Part shown: positions 1-10,864 of the stretch, piece by piece | Position numbering within the stretch: position 1 is the first letter of the stretch | Layout of the letters: every line of letters begins with the position of its first letter | DNA from: Punctularia strigosozonata HHB-11173 SS5 | Taxonomy: Eukaryota; Basidiomycota; Agaricomycetes; Corticiales; Punctulariaceae | Assembly: GCF_000264995.1 (NCBI RefSeq) | Contig: NW_006767437.1 | Coordinates: 1,409,946 to 1,473,945 of the forward strand | DNA: 64,000 nucleotides | Direction: 5' to 3' | Translations under genes and position numbers: made by a program | Notes under the pieces: generated by a model | The model's database searches: none | The model's input: only the letters and a program-made list of their open reading frames with translations | What the model was told of the DNA's origin: nothing

Positions 1-992
1 GGCGTAGCGCGCCTGCGGGTCCGATGCGAGCGGCGCGCGACGGAGGGCGTCAAGCCGCGCGTGGTTTATACGCGGGTGCTCCGGCGGCGGGGCCGTGGTG
101 GAGAAAGTGCGCAGCTCGAGCGCGGTGAGCAGGCGGTCGTACCAGGCCAGCGTGACGTCGTCGACGGGGAAGACGCCCGCGAGCGCGCCCCACTCCGTGG
201 TCATGTTCGCGATCGTCAGCCGCTCGTCGACGGAGAGCGTCCGGACGCCGTCACCCGCGAACTCGATCGCGGCGTTGAGCACCTCATCCCGGTTGAACGC
301 GCCGCAGAGCGCGACGATCACGTCCTTGCCCGTCACGCCCGGGGATAGGCGACCCTTCAGCTCGACCTTGACCATGCGCGGGACCTGCCACCACGTCTTG
401 CCCGTCGCCCAAAGCGCGGCCGCATCTGTGCGCACGATCGGCGTTCCGACGCAGCCTACGCCGCCATACATGTTGGAGTGACTGTCCGATGCGACGGTGA
501 GCGTGTACGGGAATGCGTAGCCCTCCTCGACGAGGATCTGGTGTCCGATGCCGCGTCCCGCAGGGTAGAAGTCGATGTCATGCTGCCGGGCAAAGGCCTC
601 GATGGTCGCGTACTTGTGTAGGTTCTTGTCCGACTTGTTTTGGACGTCGTGATCGAGAGTGAAGACGGTCTGACGAGGGTTGTGGATGCGGGTCGCGCCG
701 ATAGACTTGAATCTACATGCAGCTTTAGCATCTGACGGTTAGGGCGATCCCTGCGAGCTACTCACTTGGAGATGACGGGTCCGGTATTGTCGTGTGTCAT
801 AACGTGCTCCGGTCGGATCATCACGTAGTCCCCCGCCTGGACGTACTTGCCCTCGGGTAGACCGACCGCATATTTCTGCACGACCTTTTCGATGATTGTC
901 TGCGGCGGCTTGCGCACGTCGGCGACGGTCGCGAACGTCCTCCGGCGTACCGCCGATCCCCATAGCGCAGGGGAGAAGAACCGATGCACCAT
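1..992 (-). CDS. LYS4: Homoaconitase, mitochondrial (5' part; runs off left edge)
   Basis: Homoaconitase hydrates homoaconitate to homoisocitrate in the alpha-aminoadipate route to lysine, in mitochondria. Two exons are visible, 992-766 and 712-1, giving the first 313 codons and still open at the window edge. The start chosen gives an N-terminus rich in Arg and aromatic residues ([18 protein letters not shown]), fitting a mitochondrial presequence; an in-frame start at 1031 is possible. The mature part opens with [19 protein letters not shown] and has [14 protein letters not shown], the aconitase-family segment [19 protein letters not shown] and [17 protein letters not shown], which is more like Lys4 than aconitase or Leu1. 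The Fe-S cysteines beyond the first and the swivel domain lie outside the window. It diverges from ILV5 across 212 bp. Confidence 0.9.
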
Positions 993-1204
993 GTCGCCGT
1001 CGTCTTCGTCGTCGAGCGCAACAACGAGCAAAGCCCGGCTAGTATTGAGATTCAGCCAGTGAGCGCCGTCGGATTACCCCGCCGTCCCCCAGTCATTCTT
1101 TCGGGCCAACGTCGTCGGCCGATGGCGCCGCTCGCTGTGCATCACGTGAGGTCGATAAAAAGTCCCCGCTCTCTGCTGCCCGAGTCAACGCCCTCCCGCA
1201 TACC
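993..1204. promoter_or_regulatory. Shared divergent promoter of LYS4 and ILV5 with Gcn4-like and E-box sites
   Basis: This 212 bp separates the two start codons. It holds GAGTCA at 1182-1187 (reverse strand TGACTC, the core bound by Gcn4/CPC1-type bZIP factors), a palindromic CACGTG at 1143-1148 and an A-rich TATA-like stretch GATAAAAAG at about 1154-1162, closer to ILV5. The motifs are seen directly. Amino-acid control of both genes through them is inferred from how Gcn4/CPC1 works in other fungi. Confidence 0.5.
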
Positions 1205-2611
1205 ATGTCCTTCGCACCTCGGTCCACCCAACGCGCCCTCCGCGCCGCCCGTGCGCTCTTCAAAGCCGCCCCCAATCCGGCCCAAACCGCGGCGTACTCG
1301 CTGCTCGCCCGCCAGAGCCAGCAGGTCGCCGCCCAGACCGCCCGCCGGGCGACCGTCGAGGTAAGGAATCAACCGTCGGGATCAGGTCGGGCCAGCCCAT
1401 CTGACGCGCACCATGAACGTAACAGGCGACCCGTGGCGTGAAGACGCTCAACTTCGCCGGCACCGAGGAGGTCGTGTACGAGCGCTCGGACTGGCCGCTC
1501 GCCAAGCTGCAGGACTACTTCAAGAACGACACGCTCGCGCTTATCGGCTACGGCTCGCAGGGGCACGGCCAGGGCCTCAACGCGCGCGACAACGGGCTGA
1601 ACGTCATCGTCGGCGTCCGCCCCGAGGGCGAGTCGTGGAAACAGGCGATCGAGGACGGCTGGGTCCCCGGCGAGACGCTCTTCTCGATCGAGGACGCCAT
1701 CAACCGCGGGACGATCATCATGAACCTCCTCTCCGACGCCGCGCAGAGCCAGACCTGGCCGACCGTCGCGCCGCTGATCACGAAGGGCAAGACGCTCTAC
1801 TTCTCGCACGGCTTCTCGGTCGTGTACAAGGAGGACACGAAGGTCGTTCCCCCTGCTGACGTGGACGTCATCCTCGTCGCGCCCAAGGGCTCGGGCAGGA
1901 CCGTCCGGACGCTCTTCAAGGAGGGCCGCGGCATCAACTCGTCGATCGCGGTGTGGCAGGACGTCACCGGCAAGGCGAAGGAGAAGGCCGTTGCGCTCGC
2001 TGTCGGTATCGGCTCGGGCTACATGTACGAGACCACCTTCGAGAAGGAGGTTTACTCGGACCTTTACGGCGAGCGTGGTGTCGTGAGTACCCCCTTTCCG
2101 TTGCATATATCCGTTCTCCATATATATGCATGGTGCTGATCCCCCTTCCAGTTGATGGGCGGCATCCAGGGCATGTTCCTCGCGCAGTACAAGGTCCTCC
2201 GCAAGAACGGTCACTCGCCATCGGAGGCGTTCAACGAGACCGTCGAGGAGGCGACTCAGTCGCTCTTCCCGCTCATCGGCGCCAAGGGCATGGACTACAT
2301 GTACAACGCCTGCTCGACGACCGCGCGTCGCGGCGCGCTCGACTGGGCGCCCATCTTCGAGGCCGCGAACACGCCCGTGTTCGAGAAGCTGTACGAGAGC
2401 GTGCGGAACGGTACCGAGACTCGGAAGAGTCTCGAGTTCAACGGCCGGAAGACGTATCGCGAGGACCTTGCGCGCGAGCTGAAGGAGATCGACGAGCAGG
2501 AGATCTGGAGGGCCGGTGAGTCGTATCCGTGTATCTTGCCCCGAGGAGACGCTGATGACCCCGCTCATAGGCAAGGTTGTGCGCTCTCTCCGTCCCGACT
2601 ACAAGCCTTGA
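1205..2611 (+). CDS. ILV5: Ketol-acid reductoisomerase, mitochondrial
   Basis: Acetohydroxyacid isomeroreductase, the second common step of valine and isoleucine synthesis (NADPH, Mg2+), mitochondrial. Exons 1205-1360, 1426-2082, 2152-2515 and 2571-2611 join in frame to 405 aa, the usual fungal length. The first 50 or so residues are rich in Arg and Ala without acids and look like a presequence. The Rossmann segment GYGSQGHGQGLNARDNG follows, then VAPKGSGRTVRTLF, and the C-terminal knotted domain with LMGGIQGMFLAQY and AFNETVEEATQSLFPLIG. The last exon encodes only KVVRSLRPDYKP. The gene shares its upstream region with LYS4, another amino-acid synthesis gene. The product call is secure. Confidence 0.95.
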
Positions 2612-2880
2612 GCGGGGAGCACCGTAGCGTTTTGCATTTCTTCGTCTATGACCTTTCGCACTATTGCGCTTCTTCTGCGGAATGTACTTTATTTGATCTG
2701 CTCTGCAATCACGATCAAAAGCGCCGAGGCGCATCCCACCGACCTGTTCGTTGTCTATCTGACTCGTGTGAGAGATCATGCTTGATGCTATGGTACAAAT
2801 ATGATACAAAGCACAATCGTTCGGCGTGATGTGAAGATGCAAGTGAAACTGAGAGAGAACAGAATAGACGAGTATGCCGG

Positions 2881-3292
2881 TCACGACTCGCGAAGCTTGC
2901 GCTTCGTCCCCGCCTGCGCGTTCGAGCTATCCAACAGCACCACAGCGCCAACCCTCGCGCGCCCGGCCTTGACCACCTGCGCCTCGTCGAGGCCCATGCC
3001 CAGCCTCTGCCTTTCGCCCGCGCTCAGCTCGACGCCCTCCGCCTCTCTCCGCGCCAGCTTTCCCGTCACCCTCCTCGGCACAGGCGCGAGCGACGGCGCG
3101 GCGAACGACGGAAGAGGAGGAGGAGGAGGTGAAGGCTGGTCGGAAGAGCGCGCTTGAGGCAGCCGCTTGCCGAGGAGCGCGATGCGGTACGCCCGGCCCA
3201 TGTTCATCCCGCCGTCCCACACGAACTGGACGAACGGCCGGCCGGCGTCGTCCCGCGCCGCGCACACGTCGAAGAAGTGGCGCGCCTCCCTG

Positions 3293-3323
<31 letters not shown>

Positions 3324-3812
3324 GCCAGCGGATGCGGACGCTCCACCGGCTCGGGATGGGCTCCCCCGTGCTCGAGCGCGCGCGCCGGACGTCGCCTGGG
3401 GAGAAGGTACCGCGTAGGCCGAGGTGGCCGAGCGAGAAGGAGCCGGAGAGGCGCGGCTCGACGTCGCCGTCGATGGACAGCCCTGCGTGGGCGGACGAGG
3501 GCGCGAGGGAGAGCGTCAGATGGCCCGCGCCGTCCGTCGCCGAGGAGGCGGAGGAGGGGCCAGGCGAGACGAGGCGTGCGCCGTAGTGCGAGTCGTGGAG
3601 GTAGAGCCAGGTGTAGGTGCCCAGGAGGTGGACGACGGGGACGTGTTCCGGCGTGAGCTCCTGTAGTTTCCGTGATCGGCGACTTTGTTAGGGTTGTAGG
3701 TTCATGGCTCGGCGTGGGTGGGGTGCGTGCTGTAAGTACTGACCAGTCCGTACGCGACCTCGTCGCGCTGTGCGTTCCAGTATTTGGGAAAGGTCGCGGT
3801 GGACAGTGTCAT
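2881..3812 (-). CDS. Hypothetical protein with a nine-Asp run
   Basis: Two exons, 3812-3744 and 3660-2881, join in frame to 282 aa. It starts MTLSTATFPKYWNAQRDEVAYGL and contains YTWLYLHDSHYGARLVSPG, a region of short beta-like strands, RWSVRIRW followed directly by nine Asp residues, then HFFDVCAARDDAGRPFVQF and a Pro-rich linker before a basic C-terminus (KRKLRES). The Asp run is encoded by a GTC/GAC microsatellite at about 3295-3321, which also opens long false frames on the other strand. I do not recognise the family. It is convergent with ILV5, with 269 bp between the stops. No signal peptide or membrane segment is seen. Confidence 0.65.
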
Positions 3813-4350
3813 GGGTATCGAGTTGGCTCCTGAGAGTCGAGAATGGGAGCTGAGCGAGGCTGGTCAGCTGTGGGTATGAGCCTGGCCTGAGGGCGCCATG
3901 GGCGTTCAGATGACCCTGACCCGGTGCGTGCGACTCTGCGAAAGCCCCGGAGAGGGGATTCATGCACGTGAGGGCGTTCTTACAGAGTGACCTATCAAAG
4001 ACCCGCTATTTGAACTGGAATATACTCAAGTGTAAGAACGCGTGTAACGCGTGAACCATCGTCTCTAACTCACCATCTGCGTTTTTCCAAGATCTTCTCT
4101 TGCGCTCCCGCTACACGAGCTATGTCGTGCCGGCAGCGCCACTGCGACGATCCAAACACGGATGACTTGCCACTAACACATCGAATAAGGATCTGCCCAT
4201 GCGTTTCATGCTCCACTCATTCGTATATGCCGTAAATGCTGTTCATCTCGGGCATGCGGCGGGCACGTGTAGTATCAAATGCAAGTACCCAAGCTCAACC
4301 TCTGCGAGACTTGGCGGTTGGCGCTTCCTACCATACACAACGCTCAGCCA
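3813..4350. other. Intergenic, divergent promoters
   Basis: This stretch separates the minus-strand unknown gene from the BTB gene. I see no convincing coding exon. An in-frame ATG at 4279 could extend the BTB protein by 24 residues, so the right part may be transcribed leader. Confidence 0.4.
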
Positions 4351-5344
4351 ATGAGTTCCTCTTCTTCGAAGGGTAGGATTAGTCCGACTCTCTCTGACAT
4401 CTCTATCATCACCGCTTCATCTGGGACCATGGACGCTATCGGGGCAGCTCTCTCTCCTGGGTTTGGATCCGCAGCAGCACAATCCCAAGATGTGCCGCGC
4501 CCTCTCTCGCACCCGAGGTGGTACATACAGGACGAAAACGTCGAGATTGTGGTATGTGATATTATAACTTATGATACGAGCTTATCGTATGCTCAAATGC
4601 GATCCCAGGCAGGCGGCTATATGTTCAGAGTACCACAATATTCCCTCCAGAGAGGCTCGGAGCGTTTCGCGGAAATGTCAGCTGCACGAGAACTGAACCC
4701 GGACGGCACTCGTGCGCCTATCGTTCTTCCGGATCCCATCACAGACGAAGATTTCGAACGATTCCTAGATCTCCTCTACCCAATGTGAGCCGGCAACGCT
4801 GCATGAATATCCCTGGCCGTCCGCATTGACGTTTGCCATGATAATATTCAGTGTTTTCGGGACGTACGCGTTGCATACATCGGAGGAATGGACGTCGGCG
4901 CTGCGCGTCGCGCATTATCTGCGATTCGACTCTATCAGAGCCCTCGCTATGAACGAACTGTGCTCTCTCGCGACACCCGTCGAAAAGATAGTCTGTGCGC
5001 GGGAGTTTGGTATCCCCCAGTGGTTGCAGGGAGCGTACACGGACCTCTGCCTCCGTTCCGCTCCCCTGTGCGAGAGGGAAGGCACACTCCTCGGTCTCTC
5101 TACGTGTCTCAAGATCGCAGCCGCGCGCGAAGCCATGCGCATCCCCGCCGCTCCGATCGATCAGACTCTCGCCACGTCGATCGTTAAGGAGATATTTGGT
5201 CTTGGGGTGGATGGAAATACTTCCACGGCGATCCGTGACCAGTATCAACGCATCACGAGCAAGCCGCGCAGTCCTGATGCTACGAAGCAAGTGTTCCCGT
5301 TGTTCATTCGTGTCACAATCCAACCGTGTCATCAGGATATCTAG
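4351..5344 (+). CDS. BTB/POZ domain protein
   Basis: Exons 4351-4551, 4609-4784 and 4852-5344 give 289 aa. After a Ser-rich leader comes the basidiomycete-type BTB/POZ fold: HPRWYIQDENVEIV, GGYMFRVPQYSLQRGSERF, then IVLPDPITDEDFERFLDLLY, followed by a helical region (EEWTSALRVAHYLRFDSIR and CAREFGIPQWLQGAYTDLC). Such proteins are numerous in Agaricomycetes and are thought to act as protein-interaction or ubiquitin-ligase adaptors; the partner is unknown. Intron 1 is 57 nt, a multiple of three and free of stops, so its retention would insert 19 residues inside the BTB core. The stop at 5342-5344 is followed by a further open frame, listed separately, that may or may not belong to this gene. 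Confidence 0.8.
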
Positions 5345-5373
5345 TGTTAATTCTCCTCCCCTTCTTCCTCAAG

Positions 5374-6032
5374 TGACACGCAAATCAGACAAGCCCCCCG
5401 TATATGAAAAGGAGCGAGCGAGCGACGACCTGAGTACCCAATCGCAGACGAACAGCCAGCCCCAGGGAACGGCAGCGCGCGTAAAGCACCGTGCAGAGCC
5501 CCAAATGCCAGGATCGCCTCTTCCCGGCCCTCCTGTACGTTCTTCCATTAATTTATCCGAGGACTGTTTGCCCACAGTGCGAACGCTTCTGGTGGAGGGG
5601 GCTGGAGCCGCATTTGACCCGGCAAGCGAGGGGAACATTGGCGAGCGTCAGGATCCACCCGCATCAGCGCGGAAGGACATTTGGACGGCTTCCTTCGGGC
5701 TCTGGGCGGCCTCGATTTCGGCCATAACAGATAAGGCCCTCACTACAACATACGAGTCGGCGTCAGGACTTGGTGACACGGAGTCCGCCAACGAGTCGTT
5801 TCAAAACGACAAGGAGTGGGCGATTTTTCTGTTTCTTGAGGGATATCGTGATTTACGACGCCCAATTTCACACAGTGATTCGATCGTTGATCTTTTCACG
5901 ACGGGTCCAGTCGTAGACAAGGCAACGAGGAAAGCACTGCGCAGAGCCAAGAAGACAGGAAGAACAGAGACAGAATCGTGCAGAGCGGAGGGAGAAGCGC
6001 GGGACCATGGAAGCCACAAACTCCACTCCTGA
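5374..6032 (+). CDS. Orphan open frame downstream of the BTB gene (possible 3' exon or separate gene)
   Basis: An open frame of about 219 codons without a clear start begins just after a pyrimidine tract ending in AAG at 5373. The text looks like protein (VRTLLVEGAGAAFDPASEG, KDIWTASFGLWAASISAITD, KEWAIFLFLEGYRDLRRPI), with a basic end. Joining it to the BTB gene needs a phase-1 donor, and only weak ones exist (for example at 5271 or 5310), so I leave it apart. No family is recognised. Confidence 0.3.
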
Positions 6033-6755
6033 TGATGGCACTTAAACTAGGAAACATACGATGTGAGGAACGGATGAAGAGCTGGCCGTGCCAAGCTTTA
6101 AACTGGGAGGCGTCTTGCTCGTTTCGTACGGGAGATATGATGCACATGTAGAGATTCAAGGTACCATGTGCGGGTTCAAGCATTCACGACAAGACCCTCT
6201 GAAGGACGGCCTGGGCGATGTTCAACCTACCGAAGACGTAGATTCTGGGAATCGTGTAGGTGTACGGCGATAGTTAAGCAATGGTGCGGATATTTAACTG
6301 GAACTCTGTTTGTTCCGCACTGGAGACTCGTGATTTCAACCATGATACCCACGTCGTCGCTTCCAAAGGGCCCGCGGCAATGTACCCTATTCGGCAGGCT
6401 TACGAGCCTGGTTTGCGAAGCGTCTTCTCATGTGTAATCACCTTCTACCGGCATTGTTGACGAGGGGGTTCGATTTGGACCAAGCATCAAGTGCCTGTTT
6501 GTCACTTTTTATGCCTGAATAAGACGAGGAAAACGCAGAGAAATATCAACGCTTCCCAGATGAGAGCCATCTCGCAGCAAACCGGGTCGCCGGTGGGTTC
6601 CAACTCATAAGCGATAACGTCGTGAACGTCAACTTGGTCCAGCCAAACTTGCCCGAGTTCGATCTGCTGACTCAGCCAGGCCACATACCCACGGCACCAC
6701 TGCACAGCATCTCCCTCTCCTCTGTACCGTCAGTCAGTTGGCTCTATCTGCAACA
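6033..6755. other. Intergenic / Sde2 promoter
   Basis: Only short unsupported open frames are visible. The last 100 bp are pyrimidine-rich, as is common upstream of fungal start codons, and lead into the Sde2 ATG at 6756. Confidence 0.35.
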
Positions 6756-7722
6756 ATGTCGACCTCGATCTTCGTCTCGGCCTTTGCCCCCTTCCCAACG
6801 CTCACCCTCTCTGTTCCTTCTGATGCCTTCCTCTTCGATGTGCCAGACCTCCTCGCAGAGCGCTACCCCTCGCTTCCTCGCCATCTTCGCCTATCGACCC
6901 TTCGTGGCGATGTTGCCCCCGACACCCCCCTCTCTGCGCTTTCCGCTCCCGGAGAGTTGCTCTCTCTGCGTATTGCGCCGCGTATTCTTGGTGGAAAGGG
7001 TGGTTTTGGAAGCCAACTGCGCGCGGCCGGCGGTCGGATGAGCAGCCAGAAGACCAGCAACAACGACTCGTGCCGGGACCTCAGCGGGCGGCGTCTGAGC
7101 ACCATCAAGGAGGCCAAGAAGTATGGCGTCCTGTCTTTGTGTTTGATAGTCCTCATGTTTGTTGACACTCGTGAACCATCTCAGGCTGGCGGAGTACCTC
7201 GAGTCTGAACCCGAGCGGAAGAAGGCTGCTGCAGAGGCCCAGCGCGCCAAGCTCGAGGCTCTCGAGAAGAAGCTCGGGCTCACGCCAGGTGCTGGTCCGT
7301 CGTCGTCGTCTTCGCCTGGAGACGCGCCGGAGCCGCTCGCCGGGAAGAAGCACAGGTTCGACGACCAGGAGTACATCGAGCAGAGCCGGGACATCGTCGA
7401 CAATGTCCGGAGCGCCGTCTCTGTTGGTACGTCCTCATTTTTCAACCTCCATAATACCAATTCCATCCTCACTGACACGATACGATCCACAGCGATGCTC
7501 AAGAAGAAGAAGAAAGCGAAGACATCGCATACATCTGCAAACGCGGAGGCGGCGGCGGCTGTCGCCGCGAAGGATGTGCGAGAAACCATGTCGGCAACGG
7601 TGAAGGACGCTGCAGCGGATACGGCAGTGGGTGCCACCACGGTCACGGAGAAGGTTGTCGCGTCTTCTGCGACCGCGCCTATAGCCGTTGCTGCGTCGCT
7701 CGCTGTTGGCATTACCGCATAG
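6756..7722 (+). CDS. SDE2: Sde2-like splicing/genome-stability factor with ubiquitin-like N-terminus
   Basis: Exons 6756-7120, 7185-7426 and 7493-7722 give 278 aa. Residues 1-79 form a ubiquitin-like region ending in [20 protein letters not shown], the invariant Sde2 junction, followed by [12 protein letters not shown]. In fission yeast the UBL is cut after Gly-Gly by the deubiquitinases Ubp5/Ubp15 and the Lys-starting C-terminal part joins the spliceosome to help excise certain introns. Next comes a coiled-coil, charged stretch ([20 protein letters not shown]) and [20 protein letters not shown], then a Lys-rich patch and an Ala/Thr/Val-rich tail. All three junctions keep frame. The family call rests on the junction motif and is strong; function in this species is inferred. 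Confidence 0.88.
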
Positions 7723-7920
7723 GTATTGCTCGGGCCCTGTGTCCCCCTCTCGTCGAGGGAATTGCGTGTTTTTCCTGTTGTCAGTTGTGTATGAGAGTAT
7801 AATACAGATCAATTGCTTGAATTCCATGCAGAGCACGCGGCAGCTGGCAGAATACAAGCCTACTTCGCTGGCGCAATATATTAATGCAGCACAGCATACC
7901 TCACGCGATGGCGCGAGGAA

Positions 7921-9251
7921 CTACGCTAGGCTCTGCTGTGGCAATAATGACTTCAGATTACCAAACGGCTTGCCGTCTTCGTCGACGCAAAGGATACCCC
8001 GCAATGTCAAGAGTCCGGCCATCTCGATATCTTCCATCTCCTTGGCCAGCCAGTCGGGAGTACAGTTGGGATCCCATACGACGCCGGCGAAACGAACATC
8101 GACGAGCGCCGGGAGCTTCGCTTTGTCGAGGAGTCGTAAGGTGTCGGTGAAATGACCGCGACCGGTGACAGCAAGATGTTGGAGGCGAGGATGCTGTATG
8201 CACTCGATAACATCGCCGTGATAGTCACCTTTGTCCGTGACAAACACGCCTAGCTCGGTCAGGTTGGGTGCCCGTTCAGCAAGATCCTCAAGGTCAGATG
8301 GAATGAAAACGTCGGTGAAGTGGAACACCTCGAGTGTCCTTCCGAAAGCTCGGAGAAATCGGGGGAATAACTCCCAGATGTCGTCTGGCGCGTCTTCCTG
8401 GTAGACGTAGAGACGAGTGAGCGACGGAAGATCAGCGGTTGCACCGACGTGAAAAGGTATGTGACCGTTGGGGTGAACGTTGTTGATATAGCTTCTAGCC
8501 ACGACGTGCATCTCGCGGAGTTTCGGAAGGGAAAGTCGCGGTAAGGACACCAAAGATTGCGGATGGGGTGTTATCCGGGCAATGTCGTATAGCTCATGAT
8601 CCGCCATGCGTAGGAACACGAGATTCGGGAAGGAATTCAAGGATTGAATCATGGAGTCGGGGACGATGAGGGGGTTGAAGAAGGAGTCAAGGTGTGTGAG
8701 GGTATGAGCACTGCGCATGCTGAGGAACAGCAGCCAGGGTACCTCGAAGTCGAGATTGGTGGAGAAATGGTGCAGTGTAGTGTATGAGAGCAAATGGCAG
8801 ACCTGGGCGCCAACGCGATAGTCCTCCACGTGTTCGGGTCCAAGCAGGATGACCATGGTACGCGTGTTTTTGAGCAGATGAGGCGCGCTCTGTGAAACAC
8901 GTACGAGGCTCTGGAGGCCTTTTTTCACGAGATGATCCTGCGCGGTGAAATCCTCTGAGCGGGGTCTCCAGCCCATTCGTATCTCGCATCGCACTCGTAT
9001 CTGCGCGACTGCCTGTGCGTACGTAGTTGGATCCACCAAATGTATGCGCAGAACAAGTCCTGACTCACGTTCCACCGCTTGTTGACGAGCATAATTGTGA
9101 GCCTTGTTTCGTCTACCGCATCGGGCGGTTCAGCAAGTACGAAAGGATCGTCTTCTCGTTCCGGGACATATTCCATAGTGAGCTGGAGCACACGAGAGAG
9201 CAATTCGTTCGGCAGCCAATTTATCATGCAAGTGTCTTGTTGGAAAGCCAT
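7921..9251 (-). CDS. F-box/LRR-like protein, paralogue A
   Basis: Exon 1 (9251-9069, exactly 61 codons) and exon 2 (9012-7921) encode 424 aa. The N-terminus INWLPNELLSRVLQL with LVNKRWN at the exon end has the look of an F-box. The rest is an irregular leucine-rich array with signatures shared with two other genes here: LTHLD, FPNLVFLRMADHELYD, LPRLSLPKLREMHVV, NVHPNGHIPFHVGA and KPFGNL near the end. Likely role: substrate-binding subunit of an SCF-type ubiquitin ligase, by family analogy only. It diverges from paralogue B at 9474 across 222 bp. The intron lies right after the Trp-Asn pair, as in paralogues B and C. Confidence 0.75.
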
Positions 9252-9473
9252 AGGAATTGGCGATGAGACAGGCAAGTACGGTGCTATCGTGCGGTGCCAT
9301 AATACCGTGGGATAAAAAAGGTCCCGGTCGCGGTCACATGATCGCGAACCAGGTCGTGTTTCATCCTGTTTCATCTGTTCACTGTTTCCATTTCACGCTC
9401 TCGTCTCCACGCCAGCGTACGGAAAGGTCCTGCGGACGAGCTCCACGACTTGCTTGTCTTGCTCATCCCAATC
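9252..9473. promoter_or_regulatory. Shared promoter of divergent F-box/LRR-like paralogues A and B
   Basis: A 222 bp spacer between two divergent starts. It contains GATAAAAAAG at 9311-9320, a TATA-like stretch oriented towards paralogue B. Use as a two-way promoter is inferred from layout. Confidence 0.35.
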
Positions 9474-10864
9474 ATGGCCGGATTGCAGCCCTCGTGCACA
9501 ATAGAACGGCTACCAAACGAACTGCTCTCGCGGATCATTCAACACGCAACAGCTTATGATGTGGAAGCACCGGGAGACCCGTTTGTTCTGGTCCAGTCGC
9601 CACAAACGGCTGATACAACGAGACATAGCACCTTACTTGTCAATAGAAGGTGGAATGTGAGCCGATTCATGGTCTCTTACTTGCACCCGCGGTGAATAAC
9701 ATCTCGCAGGCTATTGCGGAAGCCTGTGCCGCAGTCGAAATCCGAATCGGTTGGAGGGCGTCTAATCCTGAAGGCGGTCCTCACATGCGGAAAGATCGTG
9801 CTACCTTCCTGAACAAAGTGGCACGTCTCTCTGAACGCTGTCCGTACTTGCTGAAACGCACACGCACTGTGGTTATGCTGTTCAACGCCTATGCGCAAGA
9901 TGCAGAAGAGGAGGTTGCGGGAACTCAAGTGTGTCGCTTGCTCTCGCACGCGAGATTGAAACACTTCTCTACGGATTTGAGCGTCCGCGTGCCATGGCTA
10001 TCGTTTCTTAGGGCGGGAAGCTCGCAAACGTTGACACACCTCGACATCTGTATCCATCGGAAAATCATGGAATGTTCAACAATTCACTCTCTTAACGCCT
10101 TCGCGAACCTCGTGTTCCTTCGTATCACTGATGACGACTTCTACAAGTCGTATGAAGACCCCCCTTTCCCGGATTCCTTGTATACCTTGCCGCGACTATC
10201 ACTTCCGCGGCTGGAGGACATGCGCATAGTGTGTACAGCTATCAACTCTGATGACATACACCCGGACGGCTATCTACCTTTTTTCGTCGGCGCAAAGGCC
10301 GAGTTACCGGCTCTTCGCCGCCTTCACCTATATGAGGCGTGCATCAGCGATTATTCAGACGGGATAATGGGGCAATTTTTAGAAGCACATGGGAGGGGTC
10401 TCCGGGAGTTGCATCTCACCACATTCTTCATGGAGGAACTCGACCGCATCCATGAACTGGCTCCGAACTTGACGACGCTCGTTTGCAATCACTCACCGCA
10501 CGAATTCGCTGACGTATACCAAGGAGGCCTCGAACATCCGCTCATAGAATACCTGTCGTTCTCTGGGCTCTGCGATTTCACCGAAACTATTCAACACATC
10601 GATCCAGCGAAACTACCCAAGCTGAGGGAAGTGCGATACATGGACGCTCGCTGGGATATCGATTACACCAGCCACCGAGAAAACCATGTGAACGAGGCGG
10701 GGAAGATATTGGAGGACATCGAGATGGCCCTCTCGCTCGCAGAGAAGGGTATACCATGTTCGGATGCAAACGGAAAGCCGTTTGGCGGACTGCTTTCGAT
10801 GGCACGACAACGTCGAGGAAAGGAAGACATCAGCAACAATGACATAGCAGCAATTCAAGGATAA
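9474..10864 (+). CDS. F-box/LRR-like protein, paralogue B
   Basis: Exon 1 (9474-9656, 61 codons) and exon 2 (9710-10864) encode 445 aa. The start ERLPNELLSRIIQHATAY and LLVNRRWN match paralogue A, and the body repeats the same landmarks: RTVVMLF, LTHLDICIH, FANLVFLRITDDDFYKS, LPRLSLPRLEDMRIV, DDIHPDGYLPFFVGA and GKPFGGL. Exon 1 has the same length as in A and C and the intron is at the same residue, so the family arose by duplication of a two-exon gene. The head-to-head placement with A implies an inverted duplication. Function is unknown beyond the F-box-like start. Confidence 0.75.

Noticed and set aside
1369-2574. A 401-codon minus-strand frame opposite ILV5
   Set aside because: It is antisense to a certain conserved gene, crosses all of its introns and is Arg/Leu/Val-biased as expected from codon bias of the sense strand.
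3129-3656. Long plus-strand Arg-rich open frames opposite the 2.9-3.8 kb gene
   Set aside because: They are mirror frames of a GC-rich minus-strand exon and the GTC repeat; the composition is almost only Arg, Gly and Pro, with no domain.
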